A DNA stretch of 64,000 bases from NCBI GenBank assembly GCA_023105745.1, contig JALGQZ010000018.1, positions 16,501,773 through 16,565,772 of the forward strand, read 5' to 3'. A program made the translations under genes and the position numbers. The DNA comes from Austropuccinia psidii. Its lineage: Eukaryota > Basidiomycota > Pucciniomycetes > Pucciniales > Sphaerophragmiaceae. Numbering within the stretch: the stretch's first letter is position 1; each line of letters starts with the position of its first letter. The notes below the pieces were generated by a model. That model saw nothing but the letters and a program-made list of their open reading frames with translations, was not told the DNA's origin and did no database searches. Positions 1-10,182 of this stretch are shown here, piece by piece.

Positions 1-411
1 GGGCAAATCCTTCATGAATATACCCCTTTACAGATGTACAATGCTGTGGAATTTTGATGCATATATTGGCAGTTTGGATAATTCACAAAATGTGACAATG
101 GGGAGGCGGAAATGTTACCAAATATGATTACTTATGGATGATGGGTCCCCTTTGAGATCAAGGAAATATTACATTATATGGTGGTAGGCCGTGCCGTGTG
201 GTTTCCGATAAAAGCGGAGGAGCTCAAGAGGAGGCAGGGAGGATTCTCCTAAAAAGAGACTTATTGGACTTCCACGCAACACTTAGTTCCAACTATTCAT
301 AGAATTTCTCTATTCTAAATTTGAAAAGATTTCATCTCATATCACTCTATTTTGTCATAATACTGAGGTGTTTTATCTAGCTAAAAATATCAGTGTACTT
401 TTTTGGCCCTT

Positions 412-897
412 ATGTCATCTTCCAAGTCACATAAATCCCTTTCAGGTTCTGTTCATGACTCAGATAGTGAATCTAGCATAGAATATGTTCAAACACAGTC
501 ACCATTGAGTCCCAACATTCCTCTCACAGACCCTATCGCATCCTCAATGAATGTATCAGGTCTTAACATTGATGTGGGCAATCCAAACGCTCCAACTTCA
601 AGCACTTGGTCAATCCCAAATATTTCCGTCACTCCAATTCCCCCTAATCCCACTAATACACGAACGCATGTGTCTCAGGGGCCAGAAGGCACACCTCAAA
701 TATCATCACATGCTAATCCACAATCAAAATTTCCACGTGAGTTCCTCATTAATCGCAGTCGGAATCCAGTCGCATCCCAGGATCCCTTTGGCCAAAGTAA
801 ACAGCCAACCCTCAATATTCCATCAGGATCTCAGGTTCATGTGGGTAATGAAAGGCGCGTGGATGGGGGCGACAAAAAAGACCTTTGGAGAATGTAA
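412..897 (+). CDS. ORF1, Ser/Pro-rich protein of unknown function
   Basis: Open frame of 161 codons from the ATG at 412, which is the start conserved in the second copy at 60530. The product is rich in Ser, Pro, Asn and Gln with no recognisable fold and is probably disordered. An acidic Ser stretch (SDSESS) lies near residue 20. I do not recognise a family. The two copies are about 90% identical in protein, but the last dozen residues differ because the copy at 60530 has one extra G after the Asp-Gly-Gly codons. It lies 5' of ORF2 on the same strand. An intron-like sequence (GTAAGT at 946, AG at 1010) follows it, so it could also be an upstream exon or leader ORF of the ORF2 transcript. Confidence 0.45.
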   Translation: MSSSKSHKSLSGSVHDSDSESSIEYVQTQSPLSPNIPLTDPIASSMNVSGLNIDVGNPNAPTSSTWSIPNISVTPIPPNPTNTRTHVSQGPEGTPQISSHANPQSKFPREFLINRSRNPVASQDPFGQSKQPTLNIPSGSQVHVGNERRVDGGDKKDLWRM

Positions 898-1012
898 CTT
901 GGAGTGGTCTGTTGGAGGGAAATCCAGGATTGACGCTTCATCAAAGTAAGTCATTTTGATTTCAGAGTATAACCTTTTTCACAATTTGATATGTTTGTTT
1001 CATGGGTTAGAT

Positions 1013-2469
1013 ATGGCACCTAAAGGCAAGTCAGTCCAATCTCAGGAGCCAATTGAAGATTGTGAGTATGACCAGTCTTCATTAATTTTTTGATGTGTTA
1101 ACTGAGGATGTGCATGGAAGGTGATGAACTTTATGCATCTTCACCTCTGGTCCATAAAGAGAAAGTCACTGGACGTGATCTTCCATATGCCTCCAAACCA
1201 AGAACAGCTCATGCCAGTTCATCAAGAGAAAAAATGGTGGATGATGAGGATGAGAACATGTCTCCGACTCGAATGGAAACAAATTATGAATCAAGGAGGG
1301 ACGATTTCACGGCGCATGAGCATGGCACTCAGTCAAATGAGTTCACCCATCCTCAAATGGGCCTTGCCCAGAGTATGCTTGAACAATCCGAGGTCAGACA
1401 GCAAAGGAACCAGGCTCGTAAAGCTCACAATGTGGCAAAACGTGCAAGCCAGAAGGAGCAACAAAAATGGCTGAAAGCAGAACTTCCAGAGAATGTCCAT
1501 GGAATGAGATCAGCAGTACATGCACATTGCCTGTTCCTACTCAAAGTTAGGGATAACGATTTTTCCTCACTACCAGCACCACCAAGCACAGAAGAGCGTG
1601 AAATTGCAACTCAAGTGGCTGGTCATCTTGGTTATGTCCCCAAGGATGTTTTCAATGAGCCATCAACACAGGTTCAGTCTCAGGGTTTCCAAAGCTACTG
1701 CGAAAATGAGCTCCACAAGCTAGGACTAAAGCGATTCACTTGGGACTGGGAGAGCTCATGGCAACATCCGTTCAATGAGCTGATGTCTATGGTGTTTTAC
1801 CGTACATTCCGTCTTGAACTGGTCAGCACCAAGTATCATCATTACTGTTGGAACAAGGATCATAATAATTATGGGGTCGTGGCGGCTTTAATGGAGCGAT
1901 ATTTCACTTAATTGAAAAGAGAATGGAAGTCTATTCAAAAGGATGCCGAGTATTTGGTTAAAAAGAAGGAGAATCAAAAGCTCAGGAAGATTCCTCTAAG
2001 GGTTAGTTAATGTATCTCTTCTTCATTGTGAGCAAAGACTAATGATGATCTACTTGATTATGTGCAGACCTGTGAGCGCCGTCGTGAATGGTGTGATACG
2101 GCTAATTTTCCCATTCTAGCATCACAATTCAATGACCCTGGAGTATGTTCAGATACTGAGGAGGTAGTGGAAAATGGCCGTCAAGTTTACCGCAAAGTGG
2201 GATTACGCTGGCGCTCCCAGTTATTTGATGAATTGGTATTAAAAATGGATCGAGACATAGAGTTTTGTAATTGCATTAAAAAAAAGGGTAAAAGAACTAT
2301 TGATAGATTGCCAGAATTACGATCAACAGATGATGGTGATATTCCGGAAGGCTTATCATTTCAGGTATTTGATCAAGATTGGCTGAAAGGCTGTAGTAAG
2401 ATGCAGACTAGCGCCCTCAAGATACTTGACATGCCAGTTATTAGGCCAAATGGTGATGCTCTGCAATAA
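1013..2469 (+). pseudogene. ORF2, unknown conserved transposon-cargo protein (nonsense mutation)
   Basis: Three exons are supported by comparison with the copy at 61132-62591: 1013-1061, 1121-2001 and 2068-2469. Introns are 59 and 66 bp with GTGAGT..AG and GTTAGT..AG. The full product would be about 445 residues. The first ~110 residues are polar and disordered, then comes a basic helical stretch (RQQRNQARKAHNVAKRASQ), then a conserved globular part with KRFTWDWESSWQHPFNE and YHHYCWNKDHNNYG, and a last exon starting CERRREW with an acidic turn (CSDTEE). No known domain is recognised. This copy has an in-frame TAA at 1909-1911 where the other copy has TAT. It is convergent with the SNF2 gene. 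Confidence 0.6.
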
Positions 2470-2807
2470 CTTAGTAAGATAAATGTATAGCACCATTACA
2501 GATTAAGATTTTTTGAATTATTTTTGCAGGTGTAATACAATCTGAGTATTATTTCTTAAAGATGCAACAACTTGCTAAATATGTCAGAATATAGACAATA
2601 TGAATTGGAATGTATCACCGTCTCCCTTAGAAATAATACTCCATTTCTCATTTTCATTGAGGAAATATTGAAGGAGTTCGATCCAACTCATGGTGTTCAT
2701 AATTGTGGACCTATGCCAGGTTGAACAAGAGTTATCAACTTGGTCAAACACAAATTATATAATATCAATAAGGCTCACGCAGTTAATGATTTTTTCTTTT
2801 CTTGGAC
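2470..2807 (+). other. Gap between ORF2 and SNF2 with a degraded short reading frame
   Basis: This holds the 3' side of ORF2 and, from about 2580, a + strand reading frame corresponding to the 116-aa ORF at 62694-63044. In this copy the frame is broken by a TGA near 2723. It overlaps the end of the minus-strand SNF2 gene, so it may be no more than an antisense shadow. Confidence 0.3.
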
Positions 2808-5192
2808 CTATTGGTGTTTGGAAAATGGCATTTCCATAAGGAAGAATTTTAGAATAGCAATACAATTAGGGTCAAAGATGATCTTGAAAGGTACCTTCCG
2901 CATGTTGACCTCAACTGAATGAGGAGTGATATAGTGGATGACCTTTACAGGTTGTTGTTGGCCAATATGATGGAGTCGATCAACAGCCTGAGCCTCATTG
3001 GCTGGGTTCCAATTGGGCTCCTGGAAATGTGGATGTCAGGGGCCGCAAATCAGGGCAAAATTTTGGGGGTCCCCTCACCATTAAATAGACCGTATTAGCA
3101 CAAGTTATATTGAGGCCAGTTCCAGCTGCGGCAATGGATGCAATCAGTACTTCACATTCTGGATTATTGAAGAAATTCTCCAGTGCCTTCTCCTGTGCTT
3201 GTGCTGTAATTGTTCCATCAATTCGTGCTGAAAGAATAGAGTGATGGGCAAGTGCAATACCAATTCTACAATATGAAAAAGTCAGATGGATTCAATTGGT
3301 AATGGATGCATATTAGAATTAACGCACAAATCTAGAAATTGGGTCCATTGGGTATAAACCACCGATTTGGTTGGACCACACCTTGTTTGTTTGTTCTTCA
3401 TTAAGCTGTGTAGGAGGTGTGCAATTTTACTACTCATCATGCATGTTTCCACATCCACAATATTTCGTGTGATTGTTGGGGAGTTATCGTGAGTGCTCCT
3501 GCCCTTGGGGTCTTCCAAATCCGCCTCCGCAATTGTGTTAAGCATGATGTGATGGTTACAACATATTCACAGCTTATTAATATTTCTGAAAAATTCTCCT
3601 GGTCCTTTGCTTTTGGATGATAGGAATTCTTCATATAATATGGAATATTCTTGCTGCATGGTCGGGTTGAGTGGGAGCAGCTCATAACAATGGCTAATAG
3701 TGGGGAGGGATTTGAGATGTGTGGTTTTGGTGCGGCGCAAACTTAAATGCCGCAATGCCAAATGCAAGATATCATTGCAACCTTTGGAAAGACTACTCAG
3801 GATGAATGGTGACCAGTTATCTTGATCGGCGCTCTGGGGTTGAGTGATGAATGATATTATGCCCAAAAGGTGATAAATGGTGTTGTGAATAGGTGTGCCC
3901 GTTAAACATATTCAACAGGATTAAAGGAGGCTATTAATGGCACGGTGAGTGGCAGTGTATTGAGAGCAAATATAGCTATAAGATGGGGCAAGGGTTATTG
4001 GATATAAAAGGTAATTTGAATCATTTAAGATCAGACACTCACTGTGCTTCATCCAAAATTATACGATGCCAATTGATTTGAAAAATGAATGATGTAGAGG
4101 TATTGGTTTGCTTAAATTCTTGGGTGATAGTATTGTAAGAAGTGATGATGATATCATATTTTAAGATGTCGTCTTATGATAATGAGTGATGAGTGGGACC
4201 ATGGTAGATTTTGGAATGCAGCGCTCCAGCCTGAGCATGCTTGGATATTTCTGATTTCCAGTTGGTAATTAAGCGAGGGGGGCAGATGATCATGGTGGGC
4301 GTGGAGCGATGGGGGTTTGCAATCATCCGCTCCTTGGAGGTACCAATTAGAGCCATGGCCTGAATGGTTTTACCTAATCCCATATCATCCGCGAGCAGTC
4401 CTCCAAGAGGGGTATTGGTCAAAAGGGATTCAAATGAGCTAACGACCTTGTTTGTAATGATGTGCCTGGCATTGAAAGTGGATCCTGGGGGTGAGGTGTC
4501 CCAAAGGGTATGGGCTGATTGGCCATTAGGGATTTCTCGATCCCAGAGAAAAGCTAGTCCGGTCTTTTGATGAGGGAGGAGGGGGGTTTGAATAATGGCA
4601 TGGGGAGGTCTGATCCACTGGGTAATTGTATCAGTTTTTGCTTGGAAATCAATGATGAAACAGCAGGATATGAAACTGGCGTCAAGTTTGAACCGGGAAA
4701 TGTCGGAGTAAAGAGTTGACATTGACTATGAGTATTACAGTCATATTCTTTGGGCATTTTAAGCTTGAAATCTTGTGTTCGAAAGCTTTCCATTATGAAT
4801 AAAATGTTTGGATACCATGTGAAGAACATCAATGCTAGATTGGGTTTCTGAGATGAGGAGGGATCATTTGCATCAGTCATAAATACTCCCACAACGAATA
4901 ATATTTGAGAAGGATTGGATTGGCAATTTTCAATCCATGCCCCACCAGCACCACAGTGCATGAACGTTTTTGGTGCCCCAAGGAATGGTATCAACGTTTT
5001 GGAAAGGGTTCCAGGTAGAGAGCCAATAGCATGCTGGTGATTGGGGAGATAACCAAATATGTTGTGTTGATTGTTCCATATGATAATCCAAGAAGCTAAG
5101 TGGGAATCCTCAGGATTTAAGGCTATATCACTATTTATTTGAATACAAATATTAATCATCCCAATGCAAAGTGGTTGTGAAGGGGTTGACAT
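2808..5192 (-). pseudogene. SNF2-family DNA-dependent ATPase/helicase, degraded
   Basis: Reading the minus strand, the SNF2 motifs occur in order. LLPHQKTGLAFLW precedes Walker A (GGLLADDMGLGKT, about 4366-4405). DEAQ (motif II) is near 4045, LTGTPIHN (motif III) near 3890, and KSVVYTQWTQFLDL near 3340. The helicase-C stretch IASIAAAGTGLN is near 3110 and QAVDRLHHIGQQQPVKVI (motif VI) near 2985. Such proteins remodel nucleosomes or DNA-protein complexes using ATP; the layout resembles the Rad5/Rad16/HLTF group. The start at 5192 gives a 212-codon N-terminal frame. The reading frame shifts between 4722 and 4560, there is an in-frame TAA at 4174-4176, further stops occur near 3900-3950, and an intron follows DEAQ. 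A second partial copy is at 62930-64000. It is convergent with ORF2. Confidence 0.8.
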
Positions 5193-5379
5193 GACGGCTA
5201 TTTTAAATTATTTGGGGACAGTTGGAAATTATATGATCGGGAGGGGTTAGCTAAAGGGAATGAAGACAAATAGGCGCAGGTGGGGAGCTTACATGAGAGG
5301 CAGAAATGGGGTCAAGGGGGGATATCCTCTGGTTACGTGCATGGTCTTGATGGGGGTGGGCCTCTTGGTATCATAATTT

Positions 5380-5706
5380 TCATATCCAATTTGGGGCATA
5401 TATCAAGGCAAGATGACCAAAATGTGGGTGCACCAATATGACTGCTGGATCTGCAGCAAGGTACAAAACCTTTGGTGGAACAAGGTTGACATTAGCATAT
5501 CCGAAATTGGGTGGGTTGTAGCAACTTATTGGGGAGGGCATATTAGAGGCATGCAGTCATGTTCGCTGGTGTGACAGCAAACAATGAGCGTATCCTCCCC
5601 AGGTTAATTGTTCACAGGGACCTACTGGGCAATGTTCGCGGTTACAAAGGGAAATCTCACTGTGGGGATGTTTGTGTGTGGGCGGGTGAGATATGTTGGG
5701 TGGCAT
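5380..5706 (-). pseudogene. Cys/His-containing ORF upstream of SNF2, possible 5' exon
   Basis: A minus-strand frame of 108 codons beginning at an ATG at 5706-5704, interrupted once by TGA (5557-5559). The first half has a Cys/His cluster (LCNREHCPVGPC, then HCLLSHQ). The second half reads like coding sequence (VNLVPPKVLYLAADPAV, then HFGHLALIYAPNW). It lies just upstream of the SNF2 start on the same strand, so it could be an N-terminal exon of that gene or a small separate gene. Its start codon lies inside the palindrome at 5699-5712. No family recognised. Confidence 0.35.
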
Positions 5707-5712
5707 GCCACC
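5699..5712. repeat. Perfect 14-bp palindrome GGTGGCATGCCACC
   Basis: Self-complementary GGTGGCATGCCACC, extended by imperfect flanks to about 5697-5714. Related GGCATGCC-centred palindromes occur at 10034-10058, 11947-11970 and 59930-59959, all inside the Z1/Z2 blocks and outside or at the edges of genes. Possible protein-binding site or hairpin. Confidence 0.6.
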
Positions 5713-5749
5713 AAACCTGACTTTGGTTTTGCCTGAAGTTTTTTGCTGA

Positions 5750-6650
5750 CTGATGCCTACTGGGCTTCCAGGGGGGAATGTGTGGGATGATCAAAGGGGG
5801 CGCCAGCCATGAGCCGTGAACCACATATACATTCACCCCTATTGCATTTGAGGCGAGTACTTATCCACCAAGATTGGCATCCGGGTCTTTGCCTCACGCG
5901 CGTACAAAACTCCGGTGAAAGAGGCCACCCACCCAAGGGAATTTTTGGCTGCAAGCCAGGTGCCACAACTTGCGCGGGGCATGTGAGAACATGAAGAGAT
6001 GACCCGCGGTGGGAGATACCCACGCAAACATAGGCTGGGATTATTCTAATGTGGATGAGGCTCAAGCAAATCCACACTGATTGGCCTCAGGTTTCCACGC
6101 GCGAGCAGGTGAGCATCTGCAGTCAAGCTGACCACCCAACCAAGAAACTAGCCGGTCGGAACACTGGCAGTAAAATGTCTTCCAGGCATGTGAAAGTTGC
6201 CTGTGTATGACCCGTCGGGGGGTGCGTATGAAAGCGTGTGGCTGCCCGACAATGAGCACGTGCAATGAAGCAGGGCCAGTCATTGTTTGGCCCAACAATG
6301 GCACTGGAGGGAATTCACTGTTTGTGTATGACCCAAATAAACAGTCATCCCACTATGACCCACTTACATTAACTTAGATTACATGTGCATCTGTGCCATA
6401 GTTAGGCAGAGCTGTCTAACAAGGTGCATCAAAGGGATGCAGGTGAGATATATGACTCGATGGCTTGATGTGATTGGATGTTACATCGTTGAACAACTTT
6501 TTCTCTTCCCCGCAGAATTCATTTACAAAGGTGTACTGTACTGCCTACTACAGTGTTGTCTGTACAGATTAGGAAGGTGTAATACTACTTGAGCCTGCAT
6601 GCATATCGCGAATGTGCATGCACCTTACGATTGTTTGCATATACGTAGCT
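5750..6650. other. GC-richer stretch without a supportable gene
   Basis: Several overlapping short frames occur on both strands, none with recognisable motifs, consistent codon bias or splice sites. Base composition is richer in G+C than the retroelement core to the right. It is read here as intergenic DNA between the SNF2 gene and the Cys-motif gene. Confidence 0.5.
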
Positions 6651-6663
6651 CATGTGCCACATG

Positions 6664-7405
6664 CTCAGCATTGCGTTTCACCTGATTTGCACATGCAAGC
6701 TGAGCATGTCATGGTCAAACGCACCGTGTTGAAGTGCTCAGTAAAGCCATGGAATGAACTTTTTTGCAATAGTTCATTGGAAGGCTCAGTTTGGAGCACT
6801 TCACCAAAGCGTGTGATATGCTGCACCTGGCTGAAATGTCACCCGATGCTGTGCCAAATGCTCAGATTGTGGTCATACAAAAATGACTGAGCAATGGCTC
6901 AGCACAGTGCATTTGATATTGTTATATCGATTGTTCAATTACTGTGCAATTAAAATGTTCAGCCACTGAGCATTTCAATTATGACCCAAAAGCAAACCTG
7001 AGCAATGGGTCGAGGCAAGCTCATGCTGTACTCACTTGTCTTACAGCCCCTCCCTTTGTTCAAACAATATGACCAGGCCATACGGCCGGTAATCTCCCCG
7101 CAGTCACTTGTGACCAAATGCACCGGGTGCATTTCTGCATGGGTCACTTGTGTAATGCACACTCAACAAGGGCCTCACGACCACCCTCCTGGGTGATTGG
7201 GTTGCTATTTAAGGAAACAAAGGGGATTTGACTGAGCTTGACAATTCAATAAATTGCAATACTCAGCCAGACCCCATTGTTCTTCTGCCTCACGCGAGCA
7301 TTTCACTTCACAGTTGCAGCATTTGCTGAGACTCAGCTTCAATTTTTCCCACACGCCTTGAAGCTGAGACTTTTGCGGGTGCTGCAACTGCTGAGATCTT
7401 CTCAG
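6664..7405. promoter_or_regulatory. Cluster of CTGAG/CTCAG motifs upstream of a TATA box
   Basis: Sixteen occurrences of CTGAG or its complement CTCAG in about 745 bp, many extended to TGAGCA/TGCTCA. About 1.5 would be expected by chance. Some are paired as close inverted repeats (for example ACTGAGCAATGGCTCAG near 6890 and GCTGAGATCTTCTCAGC near 7390). The cluster ends immediately before the TATA box at 7417. It looks like a multi-site regulatory array; the binding factor is unknown. Confidence 0.5.
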
Positions 7406-7416
7406 CTTCACCATGG

Positions 7417-7424
7417 TATAAAAG
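7417..7424 (+). promoter_or_regulatory. TATA box of the Cys-motif gene
   Basis: TATAAAAG within GGTATAAAAGACC, followed after about 20 bp by a pyrimidine-rich initiator-like stretch (CTTCACTTTCTTTCTCACCC). It lies about 400 bp upstream of the ATG at 7823, leaving a pyrimidine-rich leader. Confidence 0.6.
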
Positions 7425-7822
7425 ACCATCTTCACACAACACGCCCTTCACTTTCTTTCTCACCCACGTTTGTCCTTCTTGTGTGTATTCCCCTTGGTCT
7501 TCCTGCCTTTCCACTTTTGTCTTTCGCACTCCACTAAGCCCACTCCCCTTCCTTTTGCCTGTTTGTTTATTCTGCTGATCCTTTCAGAACCTCCCTTCTA
7601 TCCACCTCGTGCGTTACCTCTTTTTTTAACTTTTGTCCACATTATGTACCAATATTAATACTTATTTTTCTTCATGACTCTTTTCCAGACTTTTAAGAAC
7701 TTCGGACTAGAGCATTTTTATTTTGTTTCCGTTTTAAATTTATAATTCATGGTATGTCTTCATTTTCTCTCTTGATTGTTTACTTTGTATGCAGTTACTA
7801 ACATCAATTTTTTCGTTTTTAG

Positions 7823-9143
7823 ATGTCGTGCACTTTATTCACCAAGCGGGGTATCCCCTGCATTTGTTCCTCGACAACAAACGACGCTTGTGATGCTTGC
7901 CGACAAGCACACAAGAAATGTTTGTTCGTTGTCCGCCCCTTCCGACCACAAGGCCAGAGGAGTTCCCGCCCAAGACACCCTTGCGAGGACTCCTTTGTGG
8001 TCGACGATGATGAAACCATTTCCAAGCGTGAATGGACGCCGGGCCGCCAAACAGGCCAACGGGAACGATGCTGGACGATTAGCCCTGTCCCCTCCAGTAT
8101 TGATTTGTCCACTCCCCCTCCTAGGCCACCATCCGATGGTCACTTCACTCCTCGACCAGAGCGAAGTGATTATCCGGCCGATGAAGGATGGCAATGGCGA
8201 GAGGACATTTGAGCTTGGGCTGATTGTCACCAATGGGATTCAAAAGCCAAAGTAAGTTTTCTTTCTCCTACTTATCTCATTTCTCTTCACGCAATAATAC
8301 TGACTTTTTTCCATTACTCATAGAACAAAACCCCCCGAATCCCCCCCCACAAGACTCTCCCGTTCCAAGTTTGCCTCGCGAGCAAGCCCTGCGGCAACCC
8401 ACTCCAGGCCCGAGTGGCACCCGATGGTCTGAGGAATTGTTCCGCGGTAAGCAGCCAAAGTTTCATTTCATTTTCACTTTCACTTTTGAGTTGAGTGAAC
8501 TGACTCTTACTCCTTTTTTAGAAACCTCCCGAACCAAAGAGCCACCTATTCCTGGCCCAAGTCCATCGTCCCAACCACCTGAGGACAATGCAACTCGTGA
8601 GCCAGAACCTGAGGTGGCTCCTACGCAATCCACGGAGAAACCTTATGGTAAGTCACCCCTTCTTTCTCTTTGATCCATATCCACTTTTCCTCATTTTTTC
8701 TTTGACCGTCTCCAGATTGTCCTGCCACTCCTCGCTCGATAATCATCATTGACGATACGCCCGTCGGATCACCCCATCCCCCTCCCCCTCCCCCTTCTTC
8801 TTCACCGACTCCACCATCTTCCCCGGTTCCTTCCCGGGATCTCCCTCCCATTGCCCCTGAGAACCCAACCTCCTCCTCTCATTCCCACGAGGACGCTTGC
8901 CAGGAATTCACCGACCTGCGACCAACCCTAATGATTCCTCGAGCCATCATCCACGAATCGATCAACTGAATCTTGTTGGAGCATCGCCACTTTCTCCACA
9001 TGATTCCTTTCGTGGATGCAACTCATCGAAATGAGATGCACCGGGAATTCCGGGAGGAACTAAACTCCCTCCTTTCCCAGGCACTGGAGGCTTATCCAAA
9101 GGAGGACATCACCGGGATAGTCTCGAAACTCTTAGAAAAATAA
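7823..9143 (+). pseudogene. Cysteine-motif protein with Pro-rich middle, four exons, broken
   Basis: Exons 7823-8251, 8324-8446, 8522-8647 and 8716-9143, with GTAAGT/GTAAGC donors and AG acceptors; the junctions keep phase from exon 1's end to exon 4. The N-terminus is SCTLFTKRGIPCIC followed by ACDACRQAHKKC, a C-x2-C-x6-C half-site like those in fungal Zn2Cys6 DNA-binding domains. In relatives I recall, the Phe is a Cys, so one ligand may be lost. The middle is Pro/Ser-rich; the end (HRNEMHREFREELNSLL, then EDITGIVSKLLEK) looks helical. Lesions: TGA at 8210-8212, a frame change between 8212 and 8233, and TGA at 8967-8969. It resembles a multicopy protein of A. psidii that I remember. Function unknown; possibly a transposon-encoded regulator. 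Confidence 0.65.
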
Positions 9144-9560
9144 AAACTTAAAAAAAATGTCATTATTTCCACTTTTTAGAGTTGGTAATACTTTCTTTTA
9201 AATAAATTATTTGTATTCAATTATTATTATGTTGAATTTCTATTACATTCTTTGTTCACATAAAAATTACTTATTTCTTCCTTAGAGAAAAACCCTGATT
9301 GCGTGAGAATTATTTTTGTAAGTGCCCCACCAAGAGTTTGAGTGAGTATTTGTTTTCGTGAACCTCTTTTTCCCAAAATGCGCCAATAGTGGCCATTACC
9401 GTCTCCTATATTTTCTTCTTCCATGGTTTAGAGCCATATCCATTCTTAATTGTAAAAAAGCAGGAGCTTCCCGCATGTGAGCAATCCACTCCAGATTTGG
9501 GAAACATGGCCTTTCCTATGGTCACACGCTATTAATCTTACTCATGTATTGAATTGTTTA
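9144..9560. other. AT-rich intergenic stretch
   Basis: 3' flank of the Cys-motif gene. AT-rich, with no convincing reading frame or RNA gene seen. Confidence 0.5.
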
Positions 9561-9566
9561 AATTGT

Positions 9567-10016
9567 CTGGAACCTTCACAAGCGTAAGGATTGGCGTGTG
9601 ACTTGTCTAGATCCTGCACAGGCGTAAGGATTGGCGTGTGAATTGTTGGGAGCCTGCACAGGCGTAAGGATTGGCATGTGAATTGTTGGGAGCCTGCACA
9701 GGCGTAAGAATTGGTGTGTGAATTCTTGGGATCCTGCACAGGCCAAGAGATTTTCAGCATTGTGGGGAACCTTCACAAGCGTAAGGATTGGCGTGTGAAT
9801 TGTCGAAAGCCTGTACAGGCATAAGAAATTTTTAGCATTTTTGGGAACCTTCACAAGCGTAAGGATTGGCGTGTAAGTTTTTGGGAGCCTGCACAGGCGT
9901 AAGGATTGGCGTGTGTAGCGTCGGCACCCCACATAGGCATAAGGAACTTTTAGCATTGTCGGAACCTGCACAAGCATAAGGATTTGCATGTGAAGCATTG
10001 GCATCCTGGACAATAG
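9567..10016. repeat. Minisatellite, about 11 units of 37-40 bp
   Basis: Tandem units built around CACA(A/G)GCGTAAGGATTGGCGTGTGA with alternating headers AACCTTCACAAG and AGCCTGCACAGG. Three units are shortened variants carrying a TTTTAGCATT tail. Open frames on the minus strand here are a by-product of the repeat. The core GCGTAAGGAT is shared with the second minisatellite at 16790-17200. Confidence 0.85.
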
Positions 10017-10033
10017 CAACAAACCAGGACAGA

Positions 10034-10058
10034 TTTACGATGGCATGCCACCGTACAT
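10034..10058. repeat. Palindrome centred on GGCATGCC
   Basis: Imperfect palindrome with the half-sites TACGATGGCATG and its near complement, directly following the minisatellite and preceding the 3' end of the Tet-like gene. Same family as 5699, 11947 and 59930. Confidence 0.55.
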
Positions 10059-10182
10059 AATCCACTTCACCCCTTTTTCATGTGAGACACCCCATCTCCC
10101 GCACTTGAATCCATCCAATCCTGGTGTCTATTGTTCCCTGCCTTACCCAACCATTATTTACCCAACACACATTCAAATCTCC

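Noticed and set aside
5757..7435. Several 60-106-aa frames on both strands
   Set aside because: They overlap one another on opposite strands, show no motifs or splice signals and lie in the regulatory/intergenic region.
9576..10022. 148-aa repeated Leu/Cys/Pro-rich protein on the minus strand
   Set aside because: It is the translation of the 40-bp minisatellite; three overlapping frames are open for the same reason and there is no start context or homologue.
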